Positions 1 to 9,844 of a stretch of DNA of 64,000 nucleotides are shown here, piece by piece (the stretch's first letter is position 1; each line of letters begins with the position of its first letter). The notes under the pieces are model-generated. The model saw only the letters and a list, made by a program, of their open reading frames with translations. It had not been told where the DNA came from and searched no databases. The stretch is from positions 46,248 through 110,247 of the forward strand of contig PAQL01000004.1 in assembly GCA_002709295.1 (NCBI GenBank). Direction: 5' to 3'. This DNA is from Phycisphaerae bacterium (GTDB taxonomy: Bacteria; Planctomycetota; Phycisphaerae; Phycisphaerales; SM1A02). A program made the translations under genes and the position numbers.

Positions 1-98
1 GACGATCTGTGGACAATCGAGGCTCCCCGGAATCCGCGTTATCGTCGTGACGAAGTCATGTCGAGATTCGATCGACGCGCCGAACCGGAGACCCCAAG

Positions 99-740
99 AT
101 GCCCATGACCGCCCGAATCACCGCCGCCGTGGCCGGCATCGCCCTCGCGATGACCGGCACTGCCTGCACCCAGTCGATGCCCGTGACCGACGAGCTCAAG
201 GAGAAGTGGAGCGACAAGACCCTCTTCGACATCGAGACGGAGACCCTCGAAGGGAAGCCGCTCAAGATGTCCGATTGGAGAGGCAAGGCGGTGCTCGTGG
301 TCAACGTCGCGAGCAAGTGCGGGTTCACCGGCCAGTATGCGGGGCTCGAGAAGCTCTCCGACCGGTGGAAGGACAAGGGGCTCGTCGTGGTCGGCGTGCC
401 CTGCAACGACTTCGGTGGCCAGGAGCCGGGTTCCGCCTCGACGATCCGACAGTTCTGCACCAGCCGGTACCAGGTCGAGTTCCCGATGCTCGCCAAGCAG
501 TCCACGAAGCCCGGCGGGGGCCAGAGCCCGATCTACGAATACCTCGGGACGAGGACCGGCAAGCTCCCCGGCTGGAACTTCTGCAAGTACCTCGTGCACC
601 CCGATGGTCGCACCGTCGAGTTCTACGACAGCCGCACCGCACCCGACGGCAAGGCGCTCGAGGCGAAGGTCAGGGATGCAGTCTCGAAGGTGAAGACCGA
701 CGAGGCCGCGAAGCCGGCGAAGGAAGAGTCCTCGGGCTGA
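99..740 (+). CDS. Glutathione peroxidase-like thiol peroxidase, probable lipoprotein
   Basis: The 213-residue product matches the glutathione peroxidase family, which reduces hydroperoxides with thiol reductants. The family block NVASKCGFTGQY carries the peroxidatic cysteine at C74, so this is a Cys and not a Sec enzyme, and it is followed by the family-typical PCNDFGGQEPG and WNFCKYL segments. Residues 1-22 form a hydrophobic signal peptide ending in GTAC, so C23 is a plausible lipidation site and the enzyme would act in the periplasm. GGAGA lies about 8 nt before ATG 99; ATG 105 is an alternative start. The tail after residue 195 is a charged Lys/Glu/Ala-rich extension. Thioredoxin (encoded at 4872) is a likely kind of reductant for such Cys enzymes, although an exported copy would need a periplasmic partner. 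It is convergent with the next gene, with 1 nt between them. Confidence 0.88.
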   Translation: MPMTARITAAVAGIALAMTGTACTQSMPVTDELKEKWSDKTLFDIETETLEGKPLKMSDWRGKAVLVVNVASKCGFTGQYAGLEKLSDRWKDKGLVVVGVPCNDFGGQEPGSASTIRQFCTSRYQVEFPMLAKQSTKPGGGQSPIYEYLGTRTGKLPGWNFCKYLVHPDGRTVEFYDSRTAPDGKALEAKVRDAVSKVKTDEAAKPAKEESSG

Positions 741-741
741 T

Positions 742-1962
742 TCAGAGCGCAGCGAGCCTTCGTCTCGAAGGTCCGAACAGATCGATGCCCGCGGCTCCCA
801 GCGCCAGGGCGAAGGTCATCCCCGGGTCCAGTCCGCCCAGGGCGGTGGCGGCGGCGGTGAAGGCGAGCTGGGAACCGCCGGCTCCGGTCGTCAGCAGGGC
901 GGTTCTCCAGGCGACACCGGTCCGGGGCGTTCGATCATCCTCGCCGAGGTCCTCGTCGCTCTCCGACCCGGGCATCGACGGCAGTCCGCTGAACCGAAGA
1001 CCGATCATCCACGCGATCGCCCGACCGTCGCCCGCGATCAGGATCAGACCGATCGCCGCGATCCAGGGGGTCTGGACGAGGACCTCGCTGCGAATCACGC
1101 AGAGGGCCGCAAGGGCGGGAAGCACCGTTCCCACCAGCAACGATCCGGCCCGGCGCCGTGCCAGGATCGACCTGGGGGAGGAGAGGCTGCTGGCCCCGAA
1201 GACCAGCAGTGGAAGGGCGATCACGCTCCACGCGGGACTCCCGAGCGCCCGGGCGGCGAGGGCGGGTCCGATCAGCAGCACGGTGGCGATCAGGGCGGTC
1301 GACCCGGCGAGCTTCCGAACACCCAGTCGACGCAGTTCGCGGGCGTCACGACCACCCGGAGGCCAGGCGGAGACCGAGACCGCGATCGCGATCAGCAGGG
1401 TTGTGGGATCCAGTGGCGACCAGCCGAGCACTCTGAGCAGCAGGACCGTGAGGAAACCGGGCAGAAGCACGACCCAGCACGAGAGGGCGAAGGTGGTCGA
1501 CGCCGGTGCGGGAATGGAACTCCGGGAGTGCATCGGTCTCACCCGGCTCCAACCCAGCCAGAGAGCGGCCACCGCGAGCACCATCGTGAGCATCGACCAG
1601 GGCCGGGCGTGCTCCAGGGTCCTCTCGGCGACGAGGATCATCGCCTCCTCGATGTGCGCGTCGCGTCCGGCCAGACCCTCGGCCCGGGCCTCCGGAGCGA
1701 TCCCGGCCGCCTCGGAGGCCATGGTGTACGCCTGTCGCTCCGACCGGGCGTGGTCGAGGGCGGATCGGGCCTCGGTCGCACCGATCACGGTGCTCTCCCA
1801 CCATGCCGGGGCGAGCCGACCCAGCACGGTGGGCCCGAGCATCACCCCCACGAGCAGGCCCGCCACGATCCCGTCGGAGGCGAGTCCGGCCCGTCGGAAC
1901 AGCCACGCGGTGGCCGAAGCGGCCGCGATCACGAGGGCCAGGAATGCGAGAAGCGAGATCAT
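742..1962 (-). CDS. Multi-spanning membrane protein, cation:proton antiporter-like N-terminus
   Basis: The 406-residue protein has about ten hydrophobic segments. Its N-terminal motif, GIVAGLLVGVMLGPTVLG, resembles the first helices of Kef/NhaP-type monovalent cation:proton antiporters. A charged 70-residue stretch (about residues 60-125) separates the first helices from the rest, and an acidic loop (about residues 325-345) precedes the last helices. The paired acidic residues expected in the ion-binding helix are not obvious, so transport activity is not assured. It is transcribed divergently from the secreted protein at 2049. I place it only loosely in the antiporter superfamily. Confidence 0.6.
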   Translation of the reverse strand: MISLLAFLALVIAAASATAWLFRRAGLASDGIVAGLLVGVMLGPTVLGRLAPAWWESTVIGATEARSALDHARSERQAYTMASEAAGIAPEARAEGLAGRDAHIEEAMILVAERTLEHARPWSMLTMVLAVAALWLGWSRVRPMHSRSSIPAPASTTFALSCWVVLLPGFLTVLLLRVLGWSPLDPTTLLIAIAVSVSAWPPGGRDARELRRLGVRKLAGSTALIATVLLIGPALAARALGSPAWSVIALPLLVFGASSLSSPRSILARRRAGSLLVGTVLPALAALCVIRSEVLVQTPWIAAIGLILIAGDGRAIAWMIGLRFSGLPSMPGSESDEDLGEDDRTPRTGVAWRTALLTTGAGGSQLAFTAAATALGGLDPGMTFALALGAAGIDLFGPSRRRLAAL

Positions 1963-2048
1963 GGGTGCCGCCGCGTAGAGTATGCGGTTCGTGCGAGGCC
2001 GCCTGCGGCCTGCGTTCCTCCGTCGTCCCCGTTCCAGAGGACTCGATC

Positions 2049-3794
2049 ATGCATCCTCGTCGTCCTGCCAGGCCCTCCGCCGCCTTCCTCGCCCTCTCGG
2101 TGGTCGTCTCCGCGACCGCCGTCTCCGCCGACGATCTCGGCGACGTGCTGGAGCTGGTCCCCGACGAAGCGGTGGCGTGGGCGGTCGTGCCCAGTCTCTC
2201 GAAGTTGAATGCCGACCTCTCCGACCTCATCGATCGCGCGAATCGGCCCGAGCTCGCGGTCGCCGGTCGCCCCGTCGACGTGATGGTCTCCCAGTTCGGC
2301 ATGGCGGCCGGTTTCGACGAGCGAGGCGCTCTGGCGATCTGGTCGCCCTCGATCGACGATCTCATGGTCGGCGCCGGTGCCGTCGCGGTGCCGGTGGAGA
2401 GCGCCGAGCGGTTCCTCGATGCCAACTTCGATCCCGAACCCTCGGGAGGCGAGGGCGCCTACCGACGATCCGACGGCACCCTGGTCTTCGCGAGAGTCGT
2501 CGAGAACCATGTGCTGCTCGCTCCGCGAAGGGATCTCGTCGACGACTGGAAGGCGGGAACCGCCGGCGTCTCCCGTCTGACGACGCCGTTCGGAGACGCC
2601 GCCCTGCAGGACATGAGACGAAGCGATGCGCTTCTCAGGATCTCGGGATCCGCGATGGACGAGATGGAACGTCTCGCCGACTCCCGGGATGCGGCCGGAG
2701 AGGTGCCGGCGGAGTTCGCCGACGCGATTCCGTTCGACCCCACGATGTTCGCCGATCGATTCGGCGAGGTGGCCGACGGAGCGGAGGACATCGTGGTCGG
2801 CGTGGATGCGGATGCGCTGGCCATCGGATTCCGCGGCTGGACGCGATACGCCGAGGACAGTCCTGCCGCGAAGTCCGCGGCCACGGCCGGTCCCGGCTCG
2901 CCTCCGCTCGCCCTGCTCCCCACCGGTCCGTACTACTTCGCGATGGGTGTCGACTTCGCCGGACTGGGAGGAGAGATGGCGGCTCGCACCATCCGGCAGA
3001 TAGCGGGTGACGATTTCGGAGACCTCTCCGGGTTCATCGAACTGTCCGAGGTCGTGGACGGCTTCGCCTTCAGCATGCGGCCGAGCAAGCTCGGCATCGC
3101 GATGGGCGGCATTCTCAACGACGCCGGAGTCGTGGTGCGTACCGACGATCCTGAACGAGTCGCCGGGGCCGTCGGTCGGGCGGTGCAGGCACTCGACGGC
3201 ATCGATGGTGCGATCGAACGCGAGGCGAGCTTCGAACGCGGCGTGAAGCAGCGGAACGGCGAGATCGCGGATCAGATCACGGTGAAGGCGGAGATCGCGC
3301 CCGAGGAGCGACGGGAGGCGGGTTCCAGAGTCGGGGACGCCTCGATCGAACTGACCGCCACCCGGATGACCTTCGGTCCCCGTGGATGGCTCGGGCTCGG
3401 ACGGGCGGCGGGACCGGGGTACGTGGTCACCTTCAGCCGACGTCCGGATGTCTTCGGGAGCTACCGGGATGCCGCGGGTCTTCAGAACGATCCGGTCATC
3501 ACGGCCATGGAATCATGGATGCCGGCGAATCCCTCCGTCCAGGCGTTCATCGACGTCGGCCGGCTGGCCGGGCTGGCCCGTCAGGTCGCCGGTCTGGTCC
3601 CCGGAGCGGAGGGGATGGTGCCGGAGCTCGACGACACCATGCCTCCGATCGGCTTCGGCCTGGGGCTCGAAGGCTCCGATGGAGGTCACGCGTTGCTGGA
3701 GTGGGGGATCGTGGTGCCCAGCGAGGTCGTGGGGACCGCGGTCGGCCTCGGCATGGACCGGATGCTCGATCTCCCGGGGGGCGGCGACCGGTGA
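2049..3794 (+). CDS. Secreted protein of unknown function (DUF3352-like)
   Basis: The product has 581 residues. I chose ATG 2049 because it starts a clear signal peptide (basic MHPRR, a hydrophobic core, and a likely Ala-Asp cleavage near residue 29) and has GAGGA about 8 nt upstream; the reading frame stays open further upstream. The mature part opens with a statement-like motif, LVPDEAVAWAVV, common in planctomycete proteins annotated DUF3352 or hypothetical, and alternates hydrophobic beta-like segments with acidic stretches. There are no catalytic motifs, cysteines for heme, or transmembrane anchors. Its stop overlaps the start of folP by 4 nt (GTGA), so the two are probably cotranscribed, although no functional link is apparent. 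Confidence 0.75.
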   Translation: MHPRRPARPSAAFLALSVVVSATAVSADDLGDVLELVPDEAVAWAVVPSLSKLNADLSDLIDRANRPELAVAGRPVDVMVSQFGMAAGFDERGALAIWSPSIDDLMVGAGAVAVPVESAERFLDANFDPEPSGGEGAYRRSDGTLVFARVVENHVLLAPRRDLVDDWKAGTAGVSRLTTPFGDAALQDMRRSDALLRISGSAMDEMERLADSRDAAGEVPAEFADAIPFDPTMFADRFGEVADGAEDIVVGVDADALAIGFRGWTRYAEDSPAAKSAATAGPGSPPLALLPTGPYYFAMGVDFAGLGGEMAARTIRQIAGDDFGDLSGFIELSEVVDGFAFSMRPSKLGIAMGGILNDAGVVVRTDDPERVAGAVGRAVQALDGIDGAIEREASFERGVKQRNGEIADQITVKAEIAPEERREAGSRVGDASIELTATRMTFGPRGWLGLGRAAGPGYVVTFSRRPDVFGSYRDAAGLQNDPVITAMESWMPANPSVQAFIDVGRLAGLARQVAGLVPGAEGMVPELDDTMPPIGFGLGLEGSDGGHALLEWGIVVPSEVVGTAVGLGMDRMLDLPGGGDR

Positions 3795-4684
3795 GCCGGC
3801 CATCCGCAGGCAGCTGGCGGGTTTCGAAGGAACGAAGCCTCGATCTGGACCCCTGGTGTCTGATGGGCATCCTGAACACGACTCCCGACAGCTTCAGCGA
3901 CGGAGGTGACCATCTCGACCCCGCCATGGCCGCGGCGGCCGGGGTGGCGATGGGGGAGGCCGGTGCGGCCGTCCTCGACATCGGGGGGGAATCGACCCGA
4001 CCGGGTGCCGAGCGGGTGTCCGGGAGGGATCAGATCGAGCGGGTGGTCCCCGTGATCCGGGCGTTGCGGGCTCATCCATCGACCGGTTCGGCGGTCATCA
4101 CCATCGACACCACCCTGGCATCGGTGGCGGAAGCCGCTCTGGACGCCGGGGCGGACGCGATCAACGACGTCTCCGCCGGTCTGGAGGACCCCGGGATCAT
4201 CGAACTGGCTGCCGACCGGGGCGCGGGGCTGATCCTCATGCATCGCCTCCGACCCCCCGATCGTGATCGATACAGCGATCGATACGAGGACCCACCGGTG
4301 TACGAGGATGTCGTCGAGGAGGTCCGGTCCTTTCTTGACGACCGGGTCCGTCATGCGGAGCAGGCGGGTGTCCGTCCCGAGGCCATCGCCGTGGATCCCG
4401 GTCTGGGATTCGGGAAGACCGTCCCCCAGAATCTCGAGTTGATCCACGGTCTCCGGAGGATCGTGGCCGATGGTCGCCCGGTGCTGGTGGGGGCGAGTCG
4501 GAAGAGCTTTCTCGGCGCGATCTCGGGGGAGACCGACCCCCGGGGGCGGGAGGTGGAATCCGTCGCCTCCGGCATCGAGGCCTGGCGTCGGGGAGCCGGG
4601 ATTCTGAGGGTGCACCGGGTCGACGACCACCGGAGAGCCCTTGCCGTGGTCCGGGCGATCTCCGGTCTCGAGGCCGGCTCCTGA
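3791..4684 (+). CDS. folP: Dihydropteroate synthase
   Basis: This 297-residue enzyme condenses para-aminobenzoate with 6-hydroxymethyl-dihydropterin diphosphate in folate synthesis. All signatures are present: MGILNTTPDSFSDGG near the N-terminus, DIGGESTRPGA, TIDTT, INDVSAGLEDP, DPGLGFGKT and VGASRKSFLG, in the canonical order and spacing for a TIM barrel. The start is GTG 3791, which overlaps the upstream stop as GTGA; an upstream extension of the frame would lie inside the preceding gene and is rejected. The length is normal for a monofunctional DHPS. No other folate gene is adjacent. Confidence 0.95.
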   Translation: MSRPSAGSWRVSKERSLDLDPWCLMGILNTTPDSFSDGGDHLDPAMAAAAGVAMGEAGAAVLDIGGESTRPGAERVSGRDQIERVVPVIRALRAHPSTGSAVITIDTTLASVAEAALDAGADAINDVSAGLEDPGIIELAADRGAGLILMHRLRPPDRDRYSDRYEDPPVYEDVVEEVRSFLDDRVRHAEQAGVRPEAIAVDPGLGFGKTVPQNLELIHGLRRIVADGRPVLVGASRKSFLGAISGETDPRGREVESVASGIEAWRRGAGILRVHRVDDHRRALAVVRAISGLEAGS

Positions 4685-4871
4685 CGCACGGGGATCGTGA
4701 CGGCCGGGGCCGTGCCGGGAGTCCGCCCGGTCCCGGGGATGGAGTTCGGGAGGAACTCGCCGCAAGTTCTTCCGGATGGGGCCATGAACCTCCCTTCGCA
4801 GGCTAGGATTTCCGCTCGCAGATCGGAGCGATCGCACCAGTCCACGCCCTTCTCGAAGGAATCTCACGAAC

Positions 4872-5201
4872 ATGGCCAGTACCGCCGTCCACGAGTTCAC
4901 CGATGCCAACTTCGCCGCCGACGCCATGCAGTCCGACCAGCCGGTTCTGGTCGACTTCTGGGCGGAATGGTGTGGTCCCTGCCGAATGCTTGCTCCGGTC
5001 ATCGACGAGCTCGCCGGCCAGTACGAAGGACGAGCCCGGATCGGCAAGCTCGACGTGGATTCGAACCGGGAAGTCGCCGCCCAGTTCGGCATCATGTCGA
5101 TTCCGACCGTGATCATCCTCAAGAACGGCGAGGTCGCCAAGAAGTTCGTGGGCATCGCCAGCAAGGACGACATCGCCGCCGCCATCGACGCGGCGATGTG
5201 A
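4872..5201 (+). CDS. trxA: Thioredoxin
   Basis: This 109-residue cytosolic dithiol reductase carries the active site WCGPC (C34, C37), preceded by VDFWAEW and followed by the cis-proline segment SIPTVI. There is no signal peptide. The start ATG 4872 has GAAGGA about 10 nt upstream. A TAGGAT hexamer at 4804-4809 is a possible -10 element and would give a leader of about 55 nt. It is a single gene between folP and the S9 peptidase, and would serve ribonucleotide reductase and peroxidases such as Cys-type glutathione peroxidase homologues. Confidence 0.97.
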   Translation: MASTAVHEFTDANFAADAMQSDQPVLVDFWAEWCGPCRMLAPVIDELAGQYEGRARIGKLDVDSNREVAAQFGIMSIPTVIILKNGEVAKKFVGIASKDDIAAAIDAAM

Positions 5202-5264
5202 TCGGCCCGTGCGGGCAGTCGTCCCGTGCGGTCATGAGTCATTCAACGATCGGTTGGAGAACGG

Positions 5265-7628
5265 ATGCGTCATTCGTTCGCATCATCATGCGCCCCCGGG
5301 CCCGTCGCCCGCAGATCGGGAATCCTCGGGATCCTGGTCTCGGTCATGGCGGTCGCCATCGGCGGGTTCGTCAATGACGGAGCATCAGACATGACGGAGG
5401 ATGTGGGAGAAACCGATCGTCGACCTTCGGCGATGTCACTGACGGATCTGCTGGAGCTCCGGACGATTCGCGAGGTCGTCGTCGATCCGGAGGGGCGGTT
5501 CGCGGTGATCACGATCGAGTCCTTCGATCGTGATCCCGATGCCGAAGGCCCCCTCTCCTTCGGCGACTGTTCGATTCGAAGGCACCTGCATCGAGTCGAT
5601 CTCCTGGATCCCGCGGTCCCGACCCGACAACTCACCTTCGGCAAGCGTCGTGACGGCTCGCCACGGATCTCTCCCGATGGCCGGACACTTGCGTTCGTGC
5701 GTTCCGGAGAGCAGGGCGAGGCCGGCGACGACGATGGGGGCGATGATCCGTCTCGCCGTTCACAGGTCTGGACCATGCCGCTGGAGGGAGGAGGAGAGGC
5801 GAGTCCGGTCACCGGGTTCAAGCACGGAGCCTCCGGGCCCCGCTGGTCGCCCGACGGTTCCCGACTGGTCGTGGAGACCCGTCTCGATCTCGATGATCTC
5901 GTGACCGAGGACGGGCCGCCGTCATGGCCGGTGAACAGACCCGGTCTCGATACCCATCCGGTCCCGGCCGCCGAGCGTGCTCCGGCCGATCCCGGTGGGA
6001 CTCCGGAACAGATCGCCGCATGGCTTCAGGCGAATGCCGACGACAGCTCCCCACGGGTCATCGATCGGCTGGACTTTCTCGGCGAGCGCGAGGTCGAGGA
6101 GATCTGGCGTCCCCGACAGGTGATGCTGGTGGATGTCGACGGCTCGGACGATCCGGTCCGACTCGGACGAGGCATCGTGGATCGCTCGCAGCCGATCTTC
6201 TCCACCGACGGTCGGTCGGTGATCATGGTGACGTCGGGTGGTGAGCGTCATCCAGAAGACAACCTTGATTCACGCCTCGAGATCATCGAGGTCGGCAATC
6301 CCGGATCGTCGCGATCGCTCTTCGATCAGACCGGCTGGTCGGTCGCGGGGCCCGTGCCCGGTGAGGATGGAAGCCTTGTCGCCTTTCTCGCCAGGCAGAC
6401 CGACGAGCCCGGCTATCGGGGGACCCGCATCGGTCTGATTCCGGTGGGGGGCGGCGATCCGATCTGGGTGACCGACGGCGTGCACCTGAGCGTGGAGGAG
6501 GTCCGCTGGGGACCACGGGCCGCGACCGTGACCTTCACGGCCCCTCACGAGGGAGCGGTGCCGCTGTTCAATGCGAGTCCTTCGATGCTGGAACCGACCA
6601 GCGAGCATCGGGTTCGGGAAGGACTGCCCTCGCAGGTTCATGCGTTCGACATCACTTCGGAAGCGCTGGTCTGGATCGAATCCTCGGCGGGCGCGCCTTC
6701 TCGTCTGTGGTGCGAGCAGGATGGCGTCGAGCGGCTCCTCCTCGACCCCAACCCCTGGATCGCGGAGCGGATCGTCGCTCGACCGACCGAGGACCGGGTG
6801 AAACGACCGGACGGGGCCAGCATCCAGTACTGGGTGCTGCCTCCCAGCAAGGTCGGAGCGGATGGAAAGGCCCCGCTGATGCTCGCCATTCACGGCGGTC
6901 CCATGGCCATGTGGGGGCCGGCGGAGCCGACGATGTGGCTGGAATGGCAGCTTGCGTCCGCACGCGGCTACGGCGTGGTCTACGCCAACCCCCGGGGTTC
7001 GGGCGGCTACGGCGAGGCCTTCCAGCGTGGTAACCATCAGAACTGGGGACCGGGTCCGGGCGGAGACTGTCTCGCGGCACTCGACGAGGCCTGTCGAGAG
7101 CCCTGGGTGGACACCGACCGCCTCGTGGTCACCGGTGGTTCCTACGGCGGCTATCTGACCTCCTGGATCATCGCCCATGATCATCGGTTCAAGGCGGCGG
7201 TCGCCCAGCGCGGGGTCTACGACCTTGCGACCTTCTTCGGAGAGGGGAACGCCTATCGACTCGTGGAGTGGGCGTTCGGCGGAAATCCGCACGACCCGCG
7301 TTTCACGCCGCTGCTTGATCGCTCCAGCCCCTTCCGACACGCCGGGAGCATCGAGACGCCTCTTCTGATCATGCACGGCGAACAGGACCTTCGCACGGGA
7401 ACCAGCCAGGCCTCGATGCTGTATCGGGCCCTGCGGGTCGACGGGCGTCCGGTCGAGCTGGTCCTCTATCCGAAGGCCGATCACGATCTGAGCCGCAGCG
7501 GGGATCCGATTCATCGGATGGATCGGATCGGCAGGATCCTGGAGTTCTTCTCGCGATTCGCCTCCCCCGAAGATCCCAGTGGTCCGAAACCCTCCTCCCC
7601 GGCCGAGGAAGCCCGTACCAGTGGCTGA
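5265..7628 (+). CDS. S9 (prolyl oligopeptidase) family serine peptidase
   Basis: The 787-residue protein has the two-part S9 build: a beta-propeller-like N-terminal half (about residues 55-480, with repeated SPDGR and SPDGS blade motifs) and a C-terminal alpha/beta hydrolase. The catalytic triad is visible as S626 in GGSYGG, D708 in GEQDL and H740 in KADHDL; the oxyanion-side HGGP motif is also present. It should cleave short peptides, acylaminoacyl-peptidase or dipeptidyl-peptidase style. Residues 16-38 form a hydrophobic segment, so the protein is probably exported or membrane-tethered. The start ATG 5265 has GGAG 6 nt upstream. The C-terminus after about residue 765 is a Pro/Ser-rich tail. 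Confidence 0.92.
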   Translation: MRHSFASSCAPGPVARRSGILGILVSVMAVAIGGFVNDGASDMTEDVGETDRRPSAMSLTDLLELRTIREVVVDPEGRFAVITIESFDRDPDAEGPLSFGDCSIRRHLHRVDLLDPAVPTRQLTFGKRRDGSPRISPDGRTLAFVRSGEQGEAGDDDGGDDPSRRSQVWTMPLEGGGEASPVTGFKHGASGPRWSPDGSRLVVETRLDLDDLVTEDGPPSWPVNRPGLDTHPVPAAERAPADPGGTPEQIAAWLQANADDSSPRVIDRLDFLGEREVEEIWRPRQVMLVDVDGSDDPVRLGRGIVDRSQPIFSTDGRSVIMVTSGGERHPEDNLDSRLEIIEVGNPGSSRSLFDQTGWSVAGPVPGEDGSLVAFLARQTDEPGYRGTRIGLIPVGGGDPIWVTDGVHLSVEEVRWGPRAATVTFTAPHEGAVPLFNASPSMLEPTSEHRVREGLPSQVHAFDITSEALVWIESSAGAPSRLWCEQDGVERLLLDPNPWIAERIVARPTEDRVKRPDGASIQYWVLPPSKVGADGKAPLMLAIHGGPMAMWGPAEPTMWLEWQLASARGYGVVYANPRGSGGYGEAFQRGNHQNWGPGPGGDCLAALDEACREPWVDTDRLVVTGGSYGGYLTSWIIAHDHRFKAAVAQRGVYDLATFFGEGNAYRLVEWAFGGNPHDPRFTPLLDRSSPFRHAGSIETPLLIMHGEQDLRTGTSQASMLYRALRVDGRPVELVLYPKADHDLSRSGDPIHRMDRIGRILEFFSRFASPEDPSGPKPSSPAEEARTSG

Positions 7629-7674
7629 TATCGGAGCCGCCGGATCGATCGGCCCCGGGGAATCGCCAGATTCC

Positions 7675-7703
7675 TTGCCGAGGGTCGTAGGCGGGGGTAT
7701 CCT
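7675..7703 (+). promoter_or_regulatory. Probable sigma-70-type promoter of tRNA-Ala
   Basis: TTGCCG (7675-7680) and TATCCT (7698-7703) are separated by exactly 17 bp and lie about 47 bp before the mature tRNA. Each box matches the consensus at 4 of 6 positions. The transcript would start near 7710. Confidence 0.5.
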
Positions 7704-7749
7704 CCTCGACCCGCCTTGAACGAGGCGACTCAATCCGACCCAGACCCAT

Positions 7750-7822
<73 letters not shown>

Positions 7823-7825
7823 CCT

Positions 7826-7858
7826 GGCACCCCGCGTTCGCGGGGTGCCTTTCTCTTT
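7826..7858 (+). terminator. Rho-independent terminator after tRNA-Ala
   Basis: A perfect 9-bp stem, GGCACCCCG (7826-7834) with CGGGGTGCC (7841-7849), encloses a 6-nt loop and is followed by the pyrimidine tail TTTCTCTTT. It begins 4 nt after the tRNA 3' end. Confidence 0.93.
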
Positions 7859-7923
7859 CATGGTCTGGAATCACGAAGGTGGACCGGGAGGCTCACAGAG
7901 CATCGGCGGAGTATCCTGACCGC

Positions 7924-7974
7924 ATGCGAGGAATCAATGGAACCTCGTCCCCGTCATTGGAGCGACAGTCATGA
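7924..7974 (+). CDS. Possible 16-codon leader peptide ahead of the DUF1476 gene
   Basis: A short frame from ATG 7924 encodes MRGINGTSSPSLERQS and stops within an ATGA overlap with the downstream gene (stop 7972-7974, next start 7971). TATCCT at 7912-7917 lies 6 nt before the ATG, the spacing expected if transcription begins at the start codon. Translation of this peptide could couple ribosomes into the downstream gene. It may also be chance; no homologue can be judged from so short a sequence. Confidence 0.3.
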   Translation: MRGINGTSSPSLERQS

Positions 7975-8291
7975 GCGAGAGTGGATTCGAGCGGCGTGAG
8001 GATGGTTTCGAGGCCAAGTTCAAGGCCGATGGCGAACATAAGTTCCGTCTCGAGATGCGTCGTGACAAGCTCTTCGCCCGCTGGGCCGCGGCAAAGCTGG
8101 GCAAGGACGGCGATGCGGTCGACGCCTATGAGAAGGACGTGGTGAAGGCGGATCTCCAGGAGCCCGGTGACGAGGACGTTCTCGCCAAGGTCCGCCTCGA
8201 TCTCGAGGCTGCCGGTGTGGAAGTCACCGACGACGAGCTGCGTGCCGAATTCGACCGCTGTTCCAACGAAGCCGTCGCCGAAGACCACTGA
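7971..8291 (+). CDS. DUF1476 family protein (F1-ATPase inhibitor zeta subunit family)
   Basis: The 106-residue soluble, charged helical protein matches the DUF1476 family (Pfam ATPaseInh_sub_z) along its length: FERREDGFEAKF at the N-terminus, RRDKLFARWAA, EPGDEDV and the C-terminal DELRAEF region. In alphaproteobacteria such as Paracoccus the family member zeta binds F1 and blocks ATP hydrolysis. Whether this homologue does so is not known; no ATP synthase gene is nearby. GGAG lies 8 nt before ATG 7971. It faces the DUF1501 gene convergently, 52 nt away. Confidence 0.85.
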   Translation: MSESGFERREDGFEAKFKADGEHKFRLEMRRDKLFARWAAAKLGKDGDAVDAYEKDVVKADLQEPGDEDVLAKVRLDLEAAGVEVTDDELRAEFDRCSNEAVAEDH

Positions 8292-8343
8292 TCCCCCTCG
8301 CGGCATTCGTCCGGCAGTCCGGTCGCAGGGGTGAGCCTCGATC

Positions 8344-9825
<1,482 letters not shown>

Positions 9826-9844
9826 GGTCGTGACTCCGATCGGC

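Noticed and set aside
47-1978. A 643-codon open frame on the plus strand across the peroxidase and the antiporter-like gene
   Set aside because: It is a high-GC shadow. The product is Arg/Ser/Pro-rich without family motifs, and the real genes in other frames have clear domains.
4742-4758. GAGTTC/GAACTC hairpin after folP as a terminator
   Set aside because: The stem is only 6 bp and no T-run follows, so I could not support termination.
3686-5242. Long minus-strand frame opposite folP and trxA
   Set aside because: Its product is compositionally biased and lacks motifs. folP and trxA are certain on the plus strand.
6270-7733. Long minus-strand frame opposite the S9 peptidase
   Set aside because: This is an antisense shadow of a well-supported gene, with no recognisable domain.
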